Positions 13,529 to 28,900 of a stretch of DNA of 64,000 nucleotides are shown piece after piece. Position 1 is the first letter of the stretch; every line of letters begins with the position of its first letter. Where the stretch lies: contig JAFREQ010000047.1 of the NCBI GenBank assembly GCA_025331565.1, positions 1,602,001-1,666,000 on the forward strand, given 5' to 3'. The position numbers and the translations under genes are program-made. The notes under the pieces were generated by a model. The model was not told the origin of the DNA, searched no databases, and worked only from the letters and a program-made list of their open reading frames with translations. Source of the DNA: Holacanthus passer. Lineage: Eukaryota; Chordata; Actinopteri; Pomacanthidae.

Positions 13529-16500
13529 TACACACATCACGCTCATAGAGTCGGTCCTGAGGGGATTTTTGGAAAGCTTTTGGCGGCTGACAGACGGACA
13601 GCGTCTCACAGCTAACTCTAATTGGCTGAGAGTTTCAGGAGGGAGACAACTGGACGAATGAAGCGGAGGATGAAGACGGTGACAGCCACAAGACACATCC
13701 TTCCATCTGAAAGATGATTTTATTTCATTTGTGCTCTGCAGCCTCAGTTTTCGAGTACCAATTAATGACTGCATCTCTGATGTTTTAAGTACCTCCCTCG
13801 CCGTCCATGAAAAAAGTCTGAACGCGACTTTTAGATGCAGCACAATTGCACATGCAGTCATTGGAAAGATGAAAGCGGATGGGAACAGACGCGTGTCCGG
13901 TCTATGTGACATGAATTGAGGTGAAGATACGTTTAAGTGTAAAAAGGCTCAACTTGAGCATAAAATTATTTGCAATTATTCCAGAGCCGTTTGAGAGACA
14001 TCTGGAGCTCATGGTAAGTTTTGAAATAAGACAGTCTCAATGTGAAAAGGCTGCTTTGCTCCCATTTCCCAACATCAGCAGGTTCATTAATTTTAGTCCA
14101 TTGTTTTAGCTTGATTGTGTTTTTCAGTTTTGTACTCCACGTGGTTACGATCTGTTTAAAGGGATGTCATATCTCTAGTACCAATTAATGACAGCATCTC
14201 TGATATTTTATTAAATGAATTACCTTTTATCTCTGACTCCATCACTGAAAAAAAATCACACGTCTGGTGAATATTCGATACACAATGTGTTTCAGTGAGA
14301 GCGGAAACAGGTGTGCATGATTAAGTCCAGTGATGGAAAGTAACTGAGTACATTTACTCAAATACTGCACTTATGTACAATTTTGAGGTACTTTTACAGT
14401 ATTTGAGTAATTAGTTTTTCTTGCTATTGTACTTTTTACTGCACTAAATTGTTTTTAAAGCTTTAGTCACCAGTTACTTTGTTTTGTTAAAATTGGCTCC
14501 ACCTTCACCTGGTGCAAAGTGATGATCACATTAATGCATCAATAATTATAATTTATGTAATAATATGAATGTTATTCTGAAATGGATCATTCTAGATAAT
14601 GCGAGCTTAAAGTATATTTTGATGCTGATACTTTTTCAAGTAAAAATTTGAATACAGGGATTTTACTAAGTAAAAAGTAAAAGTAAGTTACTAAGTAATG
14701 TATTTCTACACTGTGGTGTTACTACTTTTACTGAAGTTAAAGATAGTACATCTTCTACCACCAAGTGGGTCTTCTGAGCAGTCATTGATGGGCACCTTCA
14801 AGTTGTTGAAAGAGGGTTAAAATTAATCTTTAGTAAAGTTAGCGTCCGAGAAATCTTAAATTAATGCTCTTGTTATTGTGCATTCATTGTTATCTGGTTC
14901 ACTCAGGCTCCAGGTAGGTGAAATTAAAATTAAAGGTGTGGTCACATGACCCTTTTGTTCTCTGTTCATCTTCTTTCCTTAACTTTATTTGTAAGGCAGC
15001 TCAAAGTGCTTTACGAAAGAGAAATTAAATGGAGCGGGTGCTTCACATAAGAAAAAGGCATAGCATGAGTATAAAAACAGGGATAGAATGTACAAGAAGA
15101 TGGAGAATAAAACCCATTTGATAACCGGAGTGAAAATGCGATAAGATAGGAACAGAATACGTAGAAAGCATCTTGCTGTGTAATGCATCAGAGCTGTAGT
15201 ATCTAAAGCCTGAGTTAACCCGAAGTGAAACAATCTTGTCAAGTATCTTTCTGATGAATGGACAGTTGGATATTGGCCTATAGCTGGTTATTTCTTTACC
15301 ATCTAGGTTGGGCCTTTTGAGTGAGGGTTTCACAACAGCTGTTTTGAAGGCATCTGTGGAGATGCCAGTTTGAAGAGATGCATTTATATTCTTCTGTACG
15401 TGACTTGAAACACTGTTGAGTACCTAATGATCTGACGTTAAACATTTCAGCTATAGGGATTCTGTGGTAGTAAAGGATGCGGCTGAACATCGACAAATTT
15501 AAGATTACTGAGACAGGTGCCACATGGTCTGAATTGCTTTGATGTGTGTGACCAGGTCAGCGGCTGTTTAAGATCACAGATATACTAAAGGAAGCAGCAT
15601 GGGGCCTGTCTCATTTCTGAAAGATGATGGTGATGATGGTGGGTATTTTGAGTAGCCTCTTTAGAATCCATTTTAGCAGCTGGACATTTGTTGTGATTTT
15701 TTGTTTCATTTTATTTCATAATCAGCAGGAGATCGGAAAAACGATTTCCAAGTTGTTGTTTTTTTGTGTCATATGAAAAATGATGGAAGGTACTTTACAG
15801 AGGAAATGTTACCACACATTTCTTTATTATCGAGTGACCTTATGAGCGTACAACACAAACATGGCCATGATGATTAATTACAAGCCACAGTTCATCCCTT
15901 GAAATGGCAGCGTGTTGAATCCAGCGAACGTGTAGGTGTGTTATTAGGCTGTCAGCGATGTCACAGGATGCACTTTCCTTAGGCCTAATGTAGCCTCTCT
16001 GTAAAGCAGAAATGTTTCAATTCTACAAAGAACTGCAGCATTTGGCCTCTATTCTATTTTATTAGTCCTTAAAGAAATACTATATTGTCCTTGATCTGGC
16101 ACCCCAATTAACGCTGTATGTCGTCGAAGGTGTTTGACTTAGTACTAAACAGCAGTTTCAAATGAAAGAAATTGCAAATGAAAGAACTAATGGGATCAGC
16201 GTAGTTGACAACGCAAACATCACTTTGCTTTCTTTTCAATTACAGGACATGGCATTTCTGCTTTGATGGAAATGGTAGGGCCAGAAACGCCATTAGTTTC
16301 TGTGAAGGAGTAAAGTAAATGCGATGCGCAGAGGGGATGAGGTGGGGAGGCTGCATGCTGTGCAGTGAAAAGGATGAGGAATTAGAATTACAGATTTATA
16401 GAGCCGTCGTCATGAATGATAGTTGGAAGCACAGAGAAAGCTGTTCGGGCTCTTTAGAAATGAACTTGTTTTCGTTTGCTATGAAGGAAATGACAGTTAG

Positions 16501-19500
16501 CCATACATCATGTAGAGCTTTAAAAATATGTTCATTGAAAATGCTCATTTGAATGATTTTTTTCACCGTGTTTAGCTGTGTGGTTGAAAAGAAAGTGACT
16601 TCAAAGTCAACTACATTGATTCCATTTAATTTAAACTGCTGTTTAGTATTAAGTCAAACACCTTTAATGACAAACAACATTAATTGGGGTTTCAGGTCAA
16701 GGACAGTGCTATTCATTTGGTTTGTTCATCACTTTGGTCCAGATTGAAATAGCTCAACAACTACTGAATGAAATTAGGTACAGATATCCATGCTCGAGAA
16801 AGAATAAATCCTAAGGACTCTGGTGATCCTGTGACTTCTAGCACCACCAGGAGGTTTTCAATAATCCAGTAAAATATCGACTGGATGGAAAATCTTTGGA
16901 GGATAAATTCAGTTCGCAGTCACGTTCACCCCATGATGAAATGTAATAACTTTGGTGATCCCTTAACTTTTCATCAGCACCATCATCAGGTTGAAATTTC
17001 AGAATTTCCAATACTTTAGTCTATGATCAAATATAATGACACAGCTGCAAGCATGGCTGTTTTTTGTCCTGATTGAAACGTGCTCTGTTGGCCCAAATTG
17101 AATGCCTGGTGTAGGCGCTTCTGCCCCTAGAGGACGAGACAAATCCAGACTTAAAAAGTCAAATGTAAACTGTGGTAAACAGCAGTGAGCAGCACTACAG
17201 AGACAGCTGGACATCAGTGACATGAGATATTTCTCTCTTTCATCCCCTTTGGTAAAAAGCAGCACATATCAGCTATGTTGGCACACATTAATGTGCAGTT
17301 TATGGACATCAACACCCAGGGGTTTGGCTACTGAAGTTCAAACTTTTCAATCTGCCATATGGAGCTTCCAACATGACTTTTAGTGTTAAATCCTGAAGAC
17401 CGCCTGGGACAAATATATTTATTCTTTAGATAGATTACTGTGTATTACAAATAGGATTTTGCAGCAGGTTATTGGTAACAGCGGACTAAGACAGGTTACA
17501 ACTCAATGGCATTCTGGTGTTAGACAGGATGATGACATCTCTCATAGCGCATCTCATGCCTCTATCTTTCTTTTATCTAACGTTGAAAGGCTTTAATGCT
17601 TCACTTTGTAGAGAGGCTTAATTTAAGCGCAACGCTCAGATGCACTGAGGGAATTTTCACTCTCACAAGTCACTGTTGTATCATCTCCTCTTTACTGTGC
17701 GGAGGAACGCTGGCTTTTCTTCCATAATTTGCCCACATTTTAATTCCTGAATGCCTTACGTGACACTTCTGTTGAATCGTCTGTCATCAAATATTGTATG
17801 TCGGGATGTTCCTTTTTGAATATATGTGATCCTGCCGAGCTTATGAATGGATGTTTTTTTAAAGGCCACAATCAAAGTCTGTCTGTAAAGATAAAGTGAC
17901 GGCAGAGCCAAATGGATAAACCAGTGATGTATAAGTGATGGATTTGATTAATAGAATTGTGGTTGTAATAACTCTTGCCTCGTCGTAAATGTTTAATAAG
18001 GTATTTCAAAATGCACGGCGCTGACAGAAAGTGGTGTCCAGAATGGATCGTTTTTACTCGAGGCTAAAGATCCCCTGTCAGCAAATCAATGGAAGAGATT
18101 GAGGCTGTAGCGAGACAGTTTGTTAGGCTGGCTGGCACCGCAGGGCCTGTCTTGTCCTTGGCATGTCTTACTTTGTTTTATTTTGTTTGGTCATTTTACT
18201 TCTCTGTCAGGGTTTTCGTCTCTTTTTTTTGGAAGGAAGGGTGGTAAGGGGATTTTGCCAAAGCCTGAGTGAAAAGGGGAAAGGGAAAAAGGACAGTGAG
18301 TTTTAGAGAAGTTGTTAATACGATGAAGAAGCCGCAATCCCGCTTGACAGGAGTGTAAACCCAAAGCAGGACCTACAGTTCCAGCTTGATTTACTTGATT
18401 TATTTCACCAAGCTGTGTCCTCTTATAGCTCACTGTCATAATCCAGATGAGAGAAGCACTGAAGCCTTCGCCTGAAGGACTGTTCAGACTGATCAGCGTT
18501 GGTATCAGATCCACGTCCTCCTTGGGAAAGCTTATGGCAGGGTGCTGGAAAGGAAGCTCAGATTAAGATTAAGGAGGAGCAATGTGGATTTTGTCCAACT
18601 GTTTACCCTGGCAGGAATACTGGAGCTGTCCTGGGAGTCTGCTCGTCCAGTCCACGTGTTGTTTTTGGACTTGAAGAAAGCTTATGACCATGTCACCAGG
18701 GGTATGTTGTGGGGTACTGCGAGCTATTTAGTCCTGGGTTGTGTCCAAAATCACTTCCTATTTACTATGTAGTGCATGTTGTTTACAGCCATTTTATCTG
18801 AGTGTGTAAATTTATCTAATATAAAAAAAATTCACGATTCAAAAATTCCACAATGACATTGACAAAAAATTGGCGTTCGTGACATGTGCACTAATTTTTG
18901 CTAACAATCCCAAAATGCAATGCAACATTTTATAGATGCAGAAATGACAGTTGCGAGTCTCTACAGCTGTTAGTGATGACACTTAACGATGCTGTCTATT
19001 AAATCAACTGTCGAGTGTCAGTTATATAAAGACTAGTGAATAAGTGAACAGGGGAGTGATTTCAGATACATGGAACTGGAGTCAGAGCTTTGTTCACGTT
19101 GATTTTCTACCTTGTCACGATTCTGTTTGTTTGTTGCACATTAATATATATTGTTCAAATGTTATTGTTGGACTACCATTTAATGAGAGTAGAGCTGGAA
19201 TCATTAGCCGATTAGCCGATCAATAGAAAGTCAAGCTAAAACTATTGGTTATTGATTAATCATTATTGTACATGTATGTGATAAAAAAAACAAACAAACT
19301 TTGGATTGTTGGTCAGACAAAACAAGAAGTTGAAGATGACATCACACGAGACTTTTGATAGGTGTTTTCACTCATTTCTTTTAGATTTTACAGACAAAAC
19401 AATTAACAGATCATCATGAAAATATAATTTTTTAACCAGTTCCTTCACAGTGGGTTATTTTCTTGATTGATGTAAATGTGTAAACATTCAGGAAACAGCA

Positions 19501-22500
19501 TATGGTGAAACAACAGTAGTTGACAAAAGGTCAGGAATTAACTTTCAGTCTTTCAAACTTAAAGTCCTTAAATTTTTCAGAAAAGATAAGATAAAGAAAT
19601 AAACCAAACTGGGCATGACTGAATAATACCAGTGAAAGCTGTCATGGTTTAGGTCTCATGGTTTATTTTTGTGTTTTTTCTTGTTTATTTTCTGTGCATT
19701 TTTAGTTTCATACTCCAGTATTTTTGGTTTTTAGTGTCTTTAGTGTTTTGTTCAGGCATTGCTTCAGTGGCTGGGGGCGAGGTCTTCAGGTGCTGGGGCT
19801 TTATTGTCACAGCTGCATCCCATCTGCCCTCATCACTGGCAGCTTGAAAAACACTTCTCATTCTCCTGCAAGCTCCCAGATCGTCCCCTGTCTTCCAGTG
19901 TTACCAGATCGCCCTTTACTTTGTCCCTAGTGCTTTGTGTTTTCCAGTGTTTCCCTGTTCCCAGCAAGCTGCCTGATTGCTCCCTCTAGTAGTGTCTCCA
20001 GTGTTTCATTGGCTTCGTCTCCCCTACCTACATGTTCCACCTGCATGTCTCCTGCTGTCCTACCTCAGCACCAAACCACTGAAGCAACTCTGCTCCACCA
20101 GCCTCTCATCACCTTTTTGTTTTCCTGTGTCTCCTGCAGATTTTTGTTTAATAAATCCCTTTTACCCCTTCACCCTCATCTGTGTCTCGCTCCAGTAAAA
20201 CAAACCCCTAACATCACAGGAAGCTCCAGAACAGCTACTAAATGAACCTTATGGCAAAGATTTGTGAAATATATGTTTCCAATTTTGGGACTAAACAGCA
20301 CCTCAACATTCGATGTACTTTCATTGTGTCCCCCTCCGCGTCTGAAACCTATGCCCTAAAGTTATTATCTATGTTTTCCATAGCATAACAAATATTGATC
20401 CTATTGGAAGGTGCAGAGAAATAATTCCTTCACTCCCCCTTTGTTAACCCAACTGATTGCTTCTATTCCACGAGGAGCACTATTGCATTTCTCCAGCTGC
20501 CACTTCATATGTTTGCATCTGCAGCGAGCGTCTGTGTGGGTTTGCACCTCCGTCCTCTCCTAATTGGGAATTTGTATTCATTAAAAGCCCTGGACGAACA
20601 CTAAAATTCAAGTCCACACCTGTTGTTTGTGTCGGCGGCGGCTCTGTTGGAGGCGGGTCGGGATTAACAGCGACCAACCATCCCCTCTCCTCTCTCATCA
20701 ATAATCACAATCACATCATGAATCCCCAATTATCTCCCAAGCTGCTGCCCTCGGGCCAGATCCGAGTCTGTCTCCCAGTTTCGAAATAATGAAAAGATTT
20801 TTTTTTTTTTTGAAGCTATTACCACGCTTCCCGCCATAGATTTTCATCCTAATTATTCTTTTCCATTGTATCTCATTAGAGTGGAGAGGGAAGATTAGGT
20901 TTTGATCAAAAGGGTTGTGTTTGGGCATTTGGGCTTTTTGCATGAGAGCGACAGATCGGTTCTCTTATAGTTTTGTCAGTCACAGAAATACACAGATGAC
21001 TGGCACTAAATCGGGGACGTACAGTAGCTTGTTAGCCTCACATGCCTACCAGGTAGCAATATGCTGGGAGCTTTATAATGAGGCCGCTTCTTTCATGTGG
21101 ACCGAAGCTTTAATCCCCAACACATCAGCAGCCTGACACATGGTAAACAGAGCATTGTTTTTCACCTACACACCATCTTTCTTTGGCACATTTCATTCTG
21201 ATCCTCCAAACTTCCCTCTGACATTAATCCATCTGCTCATTTCTTACTTCCCACACCTTTCTTCTCTCTTTCACTCTCTCCTTTTTACTGTCACTCTTTT
21301 CCTTCCTTGCCTAATGTTTTGTTCCTTGATCTTTCCTCCCTTCATGCCTCCCTCCCTTCTGGCAGTTAACATCGACAATATTTCAACTCTCTTTCCTTAT
21401 TCTTCACTTGGTTCGGACATAAACTCCAAATTAAGATCATGAAGACCCGCGTTTTGCTTCGATTGCTGCTGTGTGTGTGGGCTGAGCAGCAGAGTCTGTT
21501 CATTGCCCTCGCATACACCCTCACCTACGACTCATTTGCTTTCTCTTCAGAGTTGGACAAGTTTTAGCGTAAATGTGTTTACTGCTCTCAGAACAAAGCT
21601 TGCAAGATGTGTCTAAATCCCCCAGTTAACAGGACTAAGGGCTGGAGTGGCGGTGTTATGTGGTGCTTCTCTCTTCTCTTTGCGTATTCATTTAAAGGAG
21701 GGTGGTGTAGATGCAGTAATAAGAGGAGACATGTTAACAGAGGTTGAGTATGTATTGCACTGGATTTAAAGACTGTGTAATTTGAAGCTGAAACATAGCG
21801 AGGATGGGATGCACAGAAGTCACAGTTAAGGTTGTGGTGGGGAAATAAAAGGCCTATATCTAACTAATGACTGATTTTCAGTATGAAAAATGGTCTCGAC
21901 CTCCACCTACTCTACACTGAGCTGCTGCTCCTATTGCATTAAAACTCTGACTTTGTTTAAAGATGACAATATGCCTTCTGAACTAGAAGTCCCAGTACTG
22001 AACTGCCTCTACGAGTTCTCCTTGTCTTGCATGTGTCTGGAGCTGCGTGCTACCATGGTCATGCCAACATGCTGATGTTACAGTGTTGACCATCTTAGCT
22101 TAAAGAAAATGCTACCACATGCTAATTAGCACCTGACCCCTGAAGTCAGGGGATCACCAAAGTCATCAGGATTCATCGTATGAGGAGCATGGTATTTTGT
22201 CTTCATGGCAATCCAATAATTGTTGCTACGTTTTAATAAAAAAATGAATGTCAATCTGATGAGGGTTCTACATGAAAAGTCAGGGGGGCTCATCCTCCGT
22301 GGATCATGAATGTCAGTCCAAAATTACTCGTAAAGCAAGCCATTTATCAATGGTTGAGATATTTCAAACAAAGTAGTGGACCAACCGACTGACAATGCCA
22401 ATAAGATTGCCATCCACAGAGGCCCAGTGCTAGCGTGGGTTAAACCTGATAATTTAATAACTAATATCACTGTTGGAAACTTTATGTGATGTAGAAGCCA

Positions 22501-22591
22501 TCAGACAAACCAGGAGTTTTACAGGAGTGGTATTTGCTTGCATAAATTTAACACACAAAATTAAAATTTGTGTACTTCTTTTGCTCCCCCC

Positions 22592-22633
<42 letters not shown>

Positions 22634-25600
22634 TGCATTCCCTAACCCTTACCCTAACCATCACAACTGAATGCCTAACCCTAGCCTTAATATAATTGTA
22701 ACCCTAAAACCAAGTCTAACCCTCAAAAAACATTCTGGACCCATGGGAACCTCAATTTTGTTCCTTATTACTTTGTTCCTTTTGTCCCCATGGGTCTATA
22801 GTCGGGTTAAAGTCCCCACTGGGATAGGAAGTACACACACACACTCACACACATTTTGCCATTATCCCTCCATGCCGCCCTTTGTCCCTGCTGTCCTTGT
22901 TTTCTCCCTTCATTCCCTCCTTGGATTCTTCTGCTACGTGTTATCCTTGTCACTCCATTGTTGTTTAACACTTATCAGCCGGATATTGGATGATAAGACA
23001 TAATCACGGCCCCCCTCTCAACCTCAGTGCCCCGTGTCAGCGCTGACATGTGGGTTGGCATTTACCGCGTGACAGCGGCTCGACACCAGTTCACATCCCT
23101 CTTCATTAGGGGAACCGGAGCCAGTTATATTTTGCGCCAATCAGCCCCGGCGTAATCAGTTGTGTTCAACACACCAATCTAGCCCCGTGACAAGATAATT
23201 ACCGCGGGTTCCTGAGGGAGACATGCAGTTGAGAGGACCACAGAACTCGAGCTGAAGTCGTAGCTGCAGTTGCACCATTAGAGTACAACCTAACTATATC
23301 TCCATCAGTTTAAATCAGTGTTTTTTCCGTGTCTGTTTTTAGAAATGTGTAGGTGGAAGTGTTTTCAGTGGGGGTCAGCGCAGCGATTGTGGAGTGGCTA
23401 ACAACCTTGAGGAGCACTCTTAAAACTCATAAGAGTGCTTATATATAATCAGACTAAGATGTACTTTTACTTTACTTGAGAACTTCCATTTTATGGTGCT
23501 TTCCATATTTTTCACTCCACTACATTTCAGAAGGAAAGACTGTACTTTGTACTCCACTACAATTATCTAAAAGGTATGGTTACAAGTTACCTTGCTAGAT
23601 TTTACATATAAATGTCACAGTCCTGCCAGACACATTTCTGTCCTGTCCTGCCTGAGTCCTCTCATGTCTGAGTTCAGCCTTGGCTTCTTTCTTAGTTCTG
23701 TCAGTCCTGTCATGTTTCTGCCTGTTTTAGCTCTATGTTCTGGTCCCAGTATTTTTCCACTGACCCCGCCTCTGCCTCAGCTCACCTGCTAGCCACTCCC
23801 ATCTAATCAACCCACCTGTGCGCCCAGCTGTATTCTATTACCAATCAGGACTCTTTATAAGCCACTCCACTTCACTCTCCCTTTGACAGACTGTTCTTGA
23901 TGTTTTCTAAGACTCTCCAGCACTTTCTTCTAGCTTTAACCTGCTGCATTGTCGTACATGCAAAAAAAAAAAAACATTACTGACTATCTCAGCTCTCCTG
24001 TGTGTGTTGCTATTGAGTCCTATGGCATAGTGGCTGTATAAACTGTCAAAGCTTGTAGTTTAACCAAAAATTATTTCAGCAAACATTCAATCAGTTAACT
24101 AAGATTCCTCTTAACTATTAAAACATACTTTTCACTGCTACAAATTGGTGACATGACAAACGCAAATGTGATCATGCAATGCAGTATAATAAGCTGTATG
24201 CTCTTTGTGGATCCAGATAGCAAATGACTGTAACTCAAAGCAATGGGCAGTCCTGCAGCTTCAGCGCTCTGTTTGCTATCCTGTGGTTCAAAACACAACA
24301 CAGAGTAATATTGGCAGTGCTCTGATCACAGATAGGACTAAGCAATGGCTAACAACATCACCCCCCAGATAGCTAACTGTGTAGCCTTGGAATTGAAATA
24401 TTATTATGAACCATTTTTGTGCACACCCACACAGATATTATACCATTGAATCACCCACACTGACATTGCCCGTTGATTTCAACAATTTACACCCTATAGG
24501 GACCAATGTAGGATGGCAGAATAAATAAATAAATTAAATGCATTTTCATTTCTTTTCCTTCGTGATTACAATTTTAACCCAATCTGTAAACAAACACCCA
24601 AAAAATATGCATTGATTGCTTAGCAAAAACGAAACTGAATTTCAGTGAAGTGACATGTGTTTTGTGAAATGTTGCCCGCAACAACATGAAAAAAAACAAA
24701 AAGCGAGGCTCATAAAAGATCATTTTTCATACAGTGGGTTACATGGTGCAAGCCATTTCAGAATATGACATATTTTCCTGTAGCTGCTCTAAGCCTTATG
24801 AAAGTTTAATGAGCAGGAAAAACCTGTTAATGTATTCCTGGAAAACTCCGGAGCCGCTGCAACCTAACAGAGAAGAGCACAAAGAGAAGCAGTGTGTCCG
24901 CTTCCAGTGTTCAGTCTATCACTGGTCATAAACATCATCTGTCTGACAGGTCACACAGACCAGAATCCATCTGCCCCAGCAGCGTTACAAATATTTTCTA
25001 CTGCAGTCTCTCTTGTTTCTCTGGCCTTTAAGCATCCCCTCCAGTCCACCTTTTCCATTTAACAGTTTCCCTGGGTGGCTGTGAAACCTGCCCGCCCAGA
25101 CTCTCTTTCAGCCATTCTTGTCCTCCCTCTGTGTTTTTTTTCCAAGTGGTCATAAACAAAAAATCCCTGCGAGCGGTGACTTTATTCCCGCGACAGGGCC
25201 GAGGGCAAGGAATTCATCACTCGCTTTGACTGAGTTACACCTCGGCTCAGCTCAAGGTCAAAGCAATTACTGGACTTTCACTCCCGCTGTGACCTCCTGC
25301 GTCTCCCTTTTCTCGGCCCTCCTCACCACAAAACTCTACTTCTCATACTCCCCCTTGACCCCGGCTTCCTCCTCCCTCACCACCCTGCTCAGTCTTTCTC
25401 TCTGACACCCATACTTACTTGTGCTTTTGTATTTCTTTACTATTCTTTCCTTTTTTCCAACTTTGTGACCTCACTCACCTTTCCTTCCTCCCTCGATGAT
25501 GCCTTTCTACTTGACACATGTTGCTCACAAACTGTTCGCAATTTTTTTTCTTTTTCCTGTTTTTTTTTTTTTCCTGGTCCTGTGAAACATTCTTTGATTT

Positions 25601-25871
25601 GTAGACTTGTAGAAGTTGCTTTAAAGTCATAGTTATGACCTCCCACAACAGCAGGCCAACTGCAGTGACCTGTGGTAATCAGTTCCTGATTTCATATCTA
25701 AGATAGACCCCAACTGATTGGTTTGATTGGAGAACACTGCCATACAGGATTCCTAGAAGCTTAATTTCACAGACTGAATGGTGGCCTCAACTAGTCATTA
25801 TCATAAGAGTCCAAAGCGAACAGTTAATTATCTCTGCCAGGGATGAGCCTAGAAGGGATCATGCGTTCTGT

Positions 25872-25910
<39 letters not shown>

Positions 25911-28900
25911 ACAGCTAATCTTGCACACTACTGGACCAATCAGCCTTTCTGTGCACATTTATGACTGTTTCATGCAGGACCTCACATTGAAAAAAACCTA
26001 TTTTATCAACAGCTCTGTTTTACTGTATATTGCCATTGACCGCTGACTCCTCACTACTCTTAACAGTCCAGTAGGGCCCGCAAGTGATCAACAACCGCTT
26101 CAGTTTGGAATCTTTCTTCTGCTTGGGACAATGAACATAGTGGTCACATAGACAGCAAACATCACATCAGCGTCAGGCTTACATGACGACTGCGTTCATG
26201 CTGCACTGAAGCAATATTGGTTGCGTCGTGTCTGCCCTTTTCAAACGTGGGTGCATTATAATTAAAAGCGTGAGCAGCCAAATTTTCTGTGGTGCATAGT
26301 CTGTTAATGAAGACAGATTGTAGTAAAGATAGCTAATTTGGCTAACTGTGAAGCTAAAGTAGCTTGATAGTGTGTAAACAACTGTGGGATCAGTGACAAA
26401 GTTGTTAAAATAGCACAGGGAATACTAGGGCAGGAACAAGGAATTTGAAAAAGAATTTGACAATACAAAAACACACATGTTTAGCTGTTGTTTAGCTGTA
26501 GTATTGGCTCGTTGGTCCCGGTTCGTTCAAATCCCGGACCAGCCCTGCCCAGTATCTATGCTGAAAAGCTCTGCTAATTTCTCACACCTCAGAGTTGAAG
26601 TGGCCAATCAGGATGTCTTGGAGGTGGGAGGCTACAAATTCAGGGATGCATGCTGCGTGATTTCTGTCAGTCAAAGCAACCATTGACTGACTCAGAGAAC
26701 AGCCAATTAAAATACAACTAGGGGAACAGTTAGGCCACAGAGATTCACTCGTTCTTTCAGATGACAATCAGACCAGATATTTAGCAGATGTCTTTTTTAA
26801 GAGTGATACATATTGTGCATTTTTGGAAATATCTTCACAGCATAGCAAAATCAGAGGATTCAGTAGAAAAAGAGTGCCCTGTCTTTTTCCTTTAAGATCC
26901 ATTTTAACACAAAGTCATCAGATCTGTTTCTTTGGTTTCTGTTCGGAGTTTTTTTTTAGGTCAGCCTATCTACTACAATATAACATAAAATGAAACTGCC
27001 AAAGGCAATTTTAAACCATCACCTCAGCCGCCAGAACGCATTCTGAGTTGAGCACATAATGACCTTTGCCTTCTTCCTAAATTGCAGGTAAGGAAAGGTT
27101 CAAGACTGCAGTATCTGTAGGCGGCTATAAATGAGGCTACATTCATAATCTTGGGGGGAAAAAAGACAGGACCTTTCTTTTTCAAATAACAGAGCCAATC
27201 ATTTAAGGCTTACCTGACCTGAGTGATTGCAAAGGTTTGGCAAAAGAAATCACAGTCACCACAGGCTCTGAATTACACAGAATAGGAGAGAGAATTTGAC
27301 AGCAAGGACACTGGACAGGACAAGAAGTCCCCAACTGATACAAGACCCTCATTACAACTCACTAAATTACACAGGTGAACAAAATTATCCACCCCCTGCT
27401 TTCCTCTCCTGTCTCCATCTCATACCCTCCGGAAGATCTCCATGATAATGATATTTCAGATTTTAACACAAGTGCCTGGTCCAAAAGCCTCTGAGGTGTC
27501 TTGGATGAGTGGCTGCAGTCTGCTGGATAGCAGTCTTTAAAACATCATCTCCATTTCCTGATCCACTCCAAATGCAAATTCAAAAGGCTCGCTGCCGAAG
27601 CTCCAACATATCTTCTATTGCAAAACCTCAGTTTTTAAAGGTGCTTTCATACCAGTTCATTTATTTTTATTGTAATGACAACATCTAATTTCTTATCTCA
27701 GCTTGTATTTTTTTTAATTATTTAATATATTTCAAAGTATTTTTTCTTTTGTTTTCTCATCTGTCATGTCAGGTTTTTAACTGTGCTTATTCAGTGGAGT
27801 CATCCATTTTCCCAAACTACCTCAAAGTTAAATTGCTTGGTAAACAGATAAACAAATCAGCAAGTTATCCCAGCAAGAGGTGTATTAGCACATTAAAATC
27901 GGATGATCTGTGAGTGTTCAGTGGCTCATATTTTTCTCACATAAATACAAACAAGCATGAATATACGGGCCCTCACATAATTCTGGTCCTGATGTGTTCA
28001 CAGTATAAAAACCTCATAACTCCACCTTATTCTTCAGCCATTATTAATAGCAGCTGTTTGGTTATTTGTAACAAACAGAGAGGTTTGCCAAGAAGTGTGA
28101 CAGTGATGCATGCTGACTAATGTGACAATGTTTCCTCGGGTGAATGTGTCACATATTACACATGACAGTGGTGTGATGGATTACCCAGCCCTCAGGTTAT
28201 AATATCTCGGAGGAAATGCACACACACTAACAGAACCACTGTGTCACAGAAATACACAGACACAAAAAAGGTGCACACTCGATACTGGGGCTGCAGCACA
28301 GTCATAAAACACTCAACACAAAGCATAAGTAACGTGTGCAAGTCGACAAATGTACAAGACACGAAAACACTACACCTAATTTTCGGCTTGTTATTATGAT
28401 CGATGGTGAAATTTTTTTTGCCAAATTTACAACAGCTTTGGTTATTTTACATGAGTGGTTTCTGTATTTCTTTTTGGTCTTTGCCCCTCTCACTGGTTTG
28501 AATCATGCTGGAGTCAGATGGTAAAAGGATGACACAACTTCCAGGATTTAACAACATTTGAATCAAAATATGGCGATCAATCTACCCCGCCCCACCTTCA
28601 TCCCAATGAAGCAGATTAGTTTATGACTGTTAAACCTTTGATAAATAATAGCTAATGATCTTTTTTTCTGAACTGTTCTTTCACACATCTTGCAATGCTT
28701 GGACACCTCATCATTGGTGTAACCTGAGGTCACTGAGGATTTTGAGTCTTTCAACATCAGACACCCTTGCCCAGGAGACCCAGTCGGGGTCGATCAGGCC
28801 GCAGCTTGTCCAAGTAGTGTGAGGTTCATGGGTTGACCCTCTTGATTCACAGCCATCTTGATGCCTTTTCTTCTGCATCCGTGATGTTCCTGAGGACTCT

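Noticed and set aside
13406..13912. 168-codon minus-strand open frame with a CVCVCV run
   Set aside because: The run is the translated CA microsatellite; nothing else resembles a protein.
22634..22720. Interstitial telomeric sequence
   Set aside because: The CCTAACCC words are irregular and part of a longer dispersed repeat; no exact hexamer array.
26508..26540. tRNA-like B box GTTCAAATCC in a small hairpin
   Set aside because: No acceptor stem, D arm or anticodon arm at the right distances.
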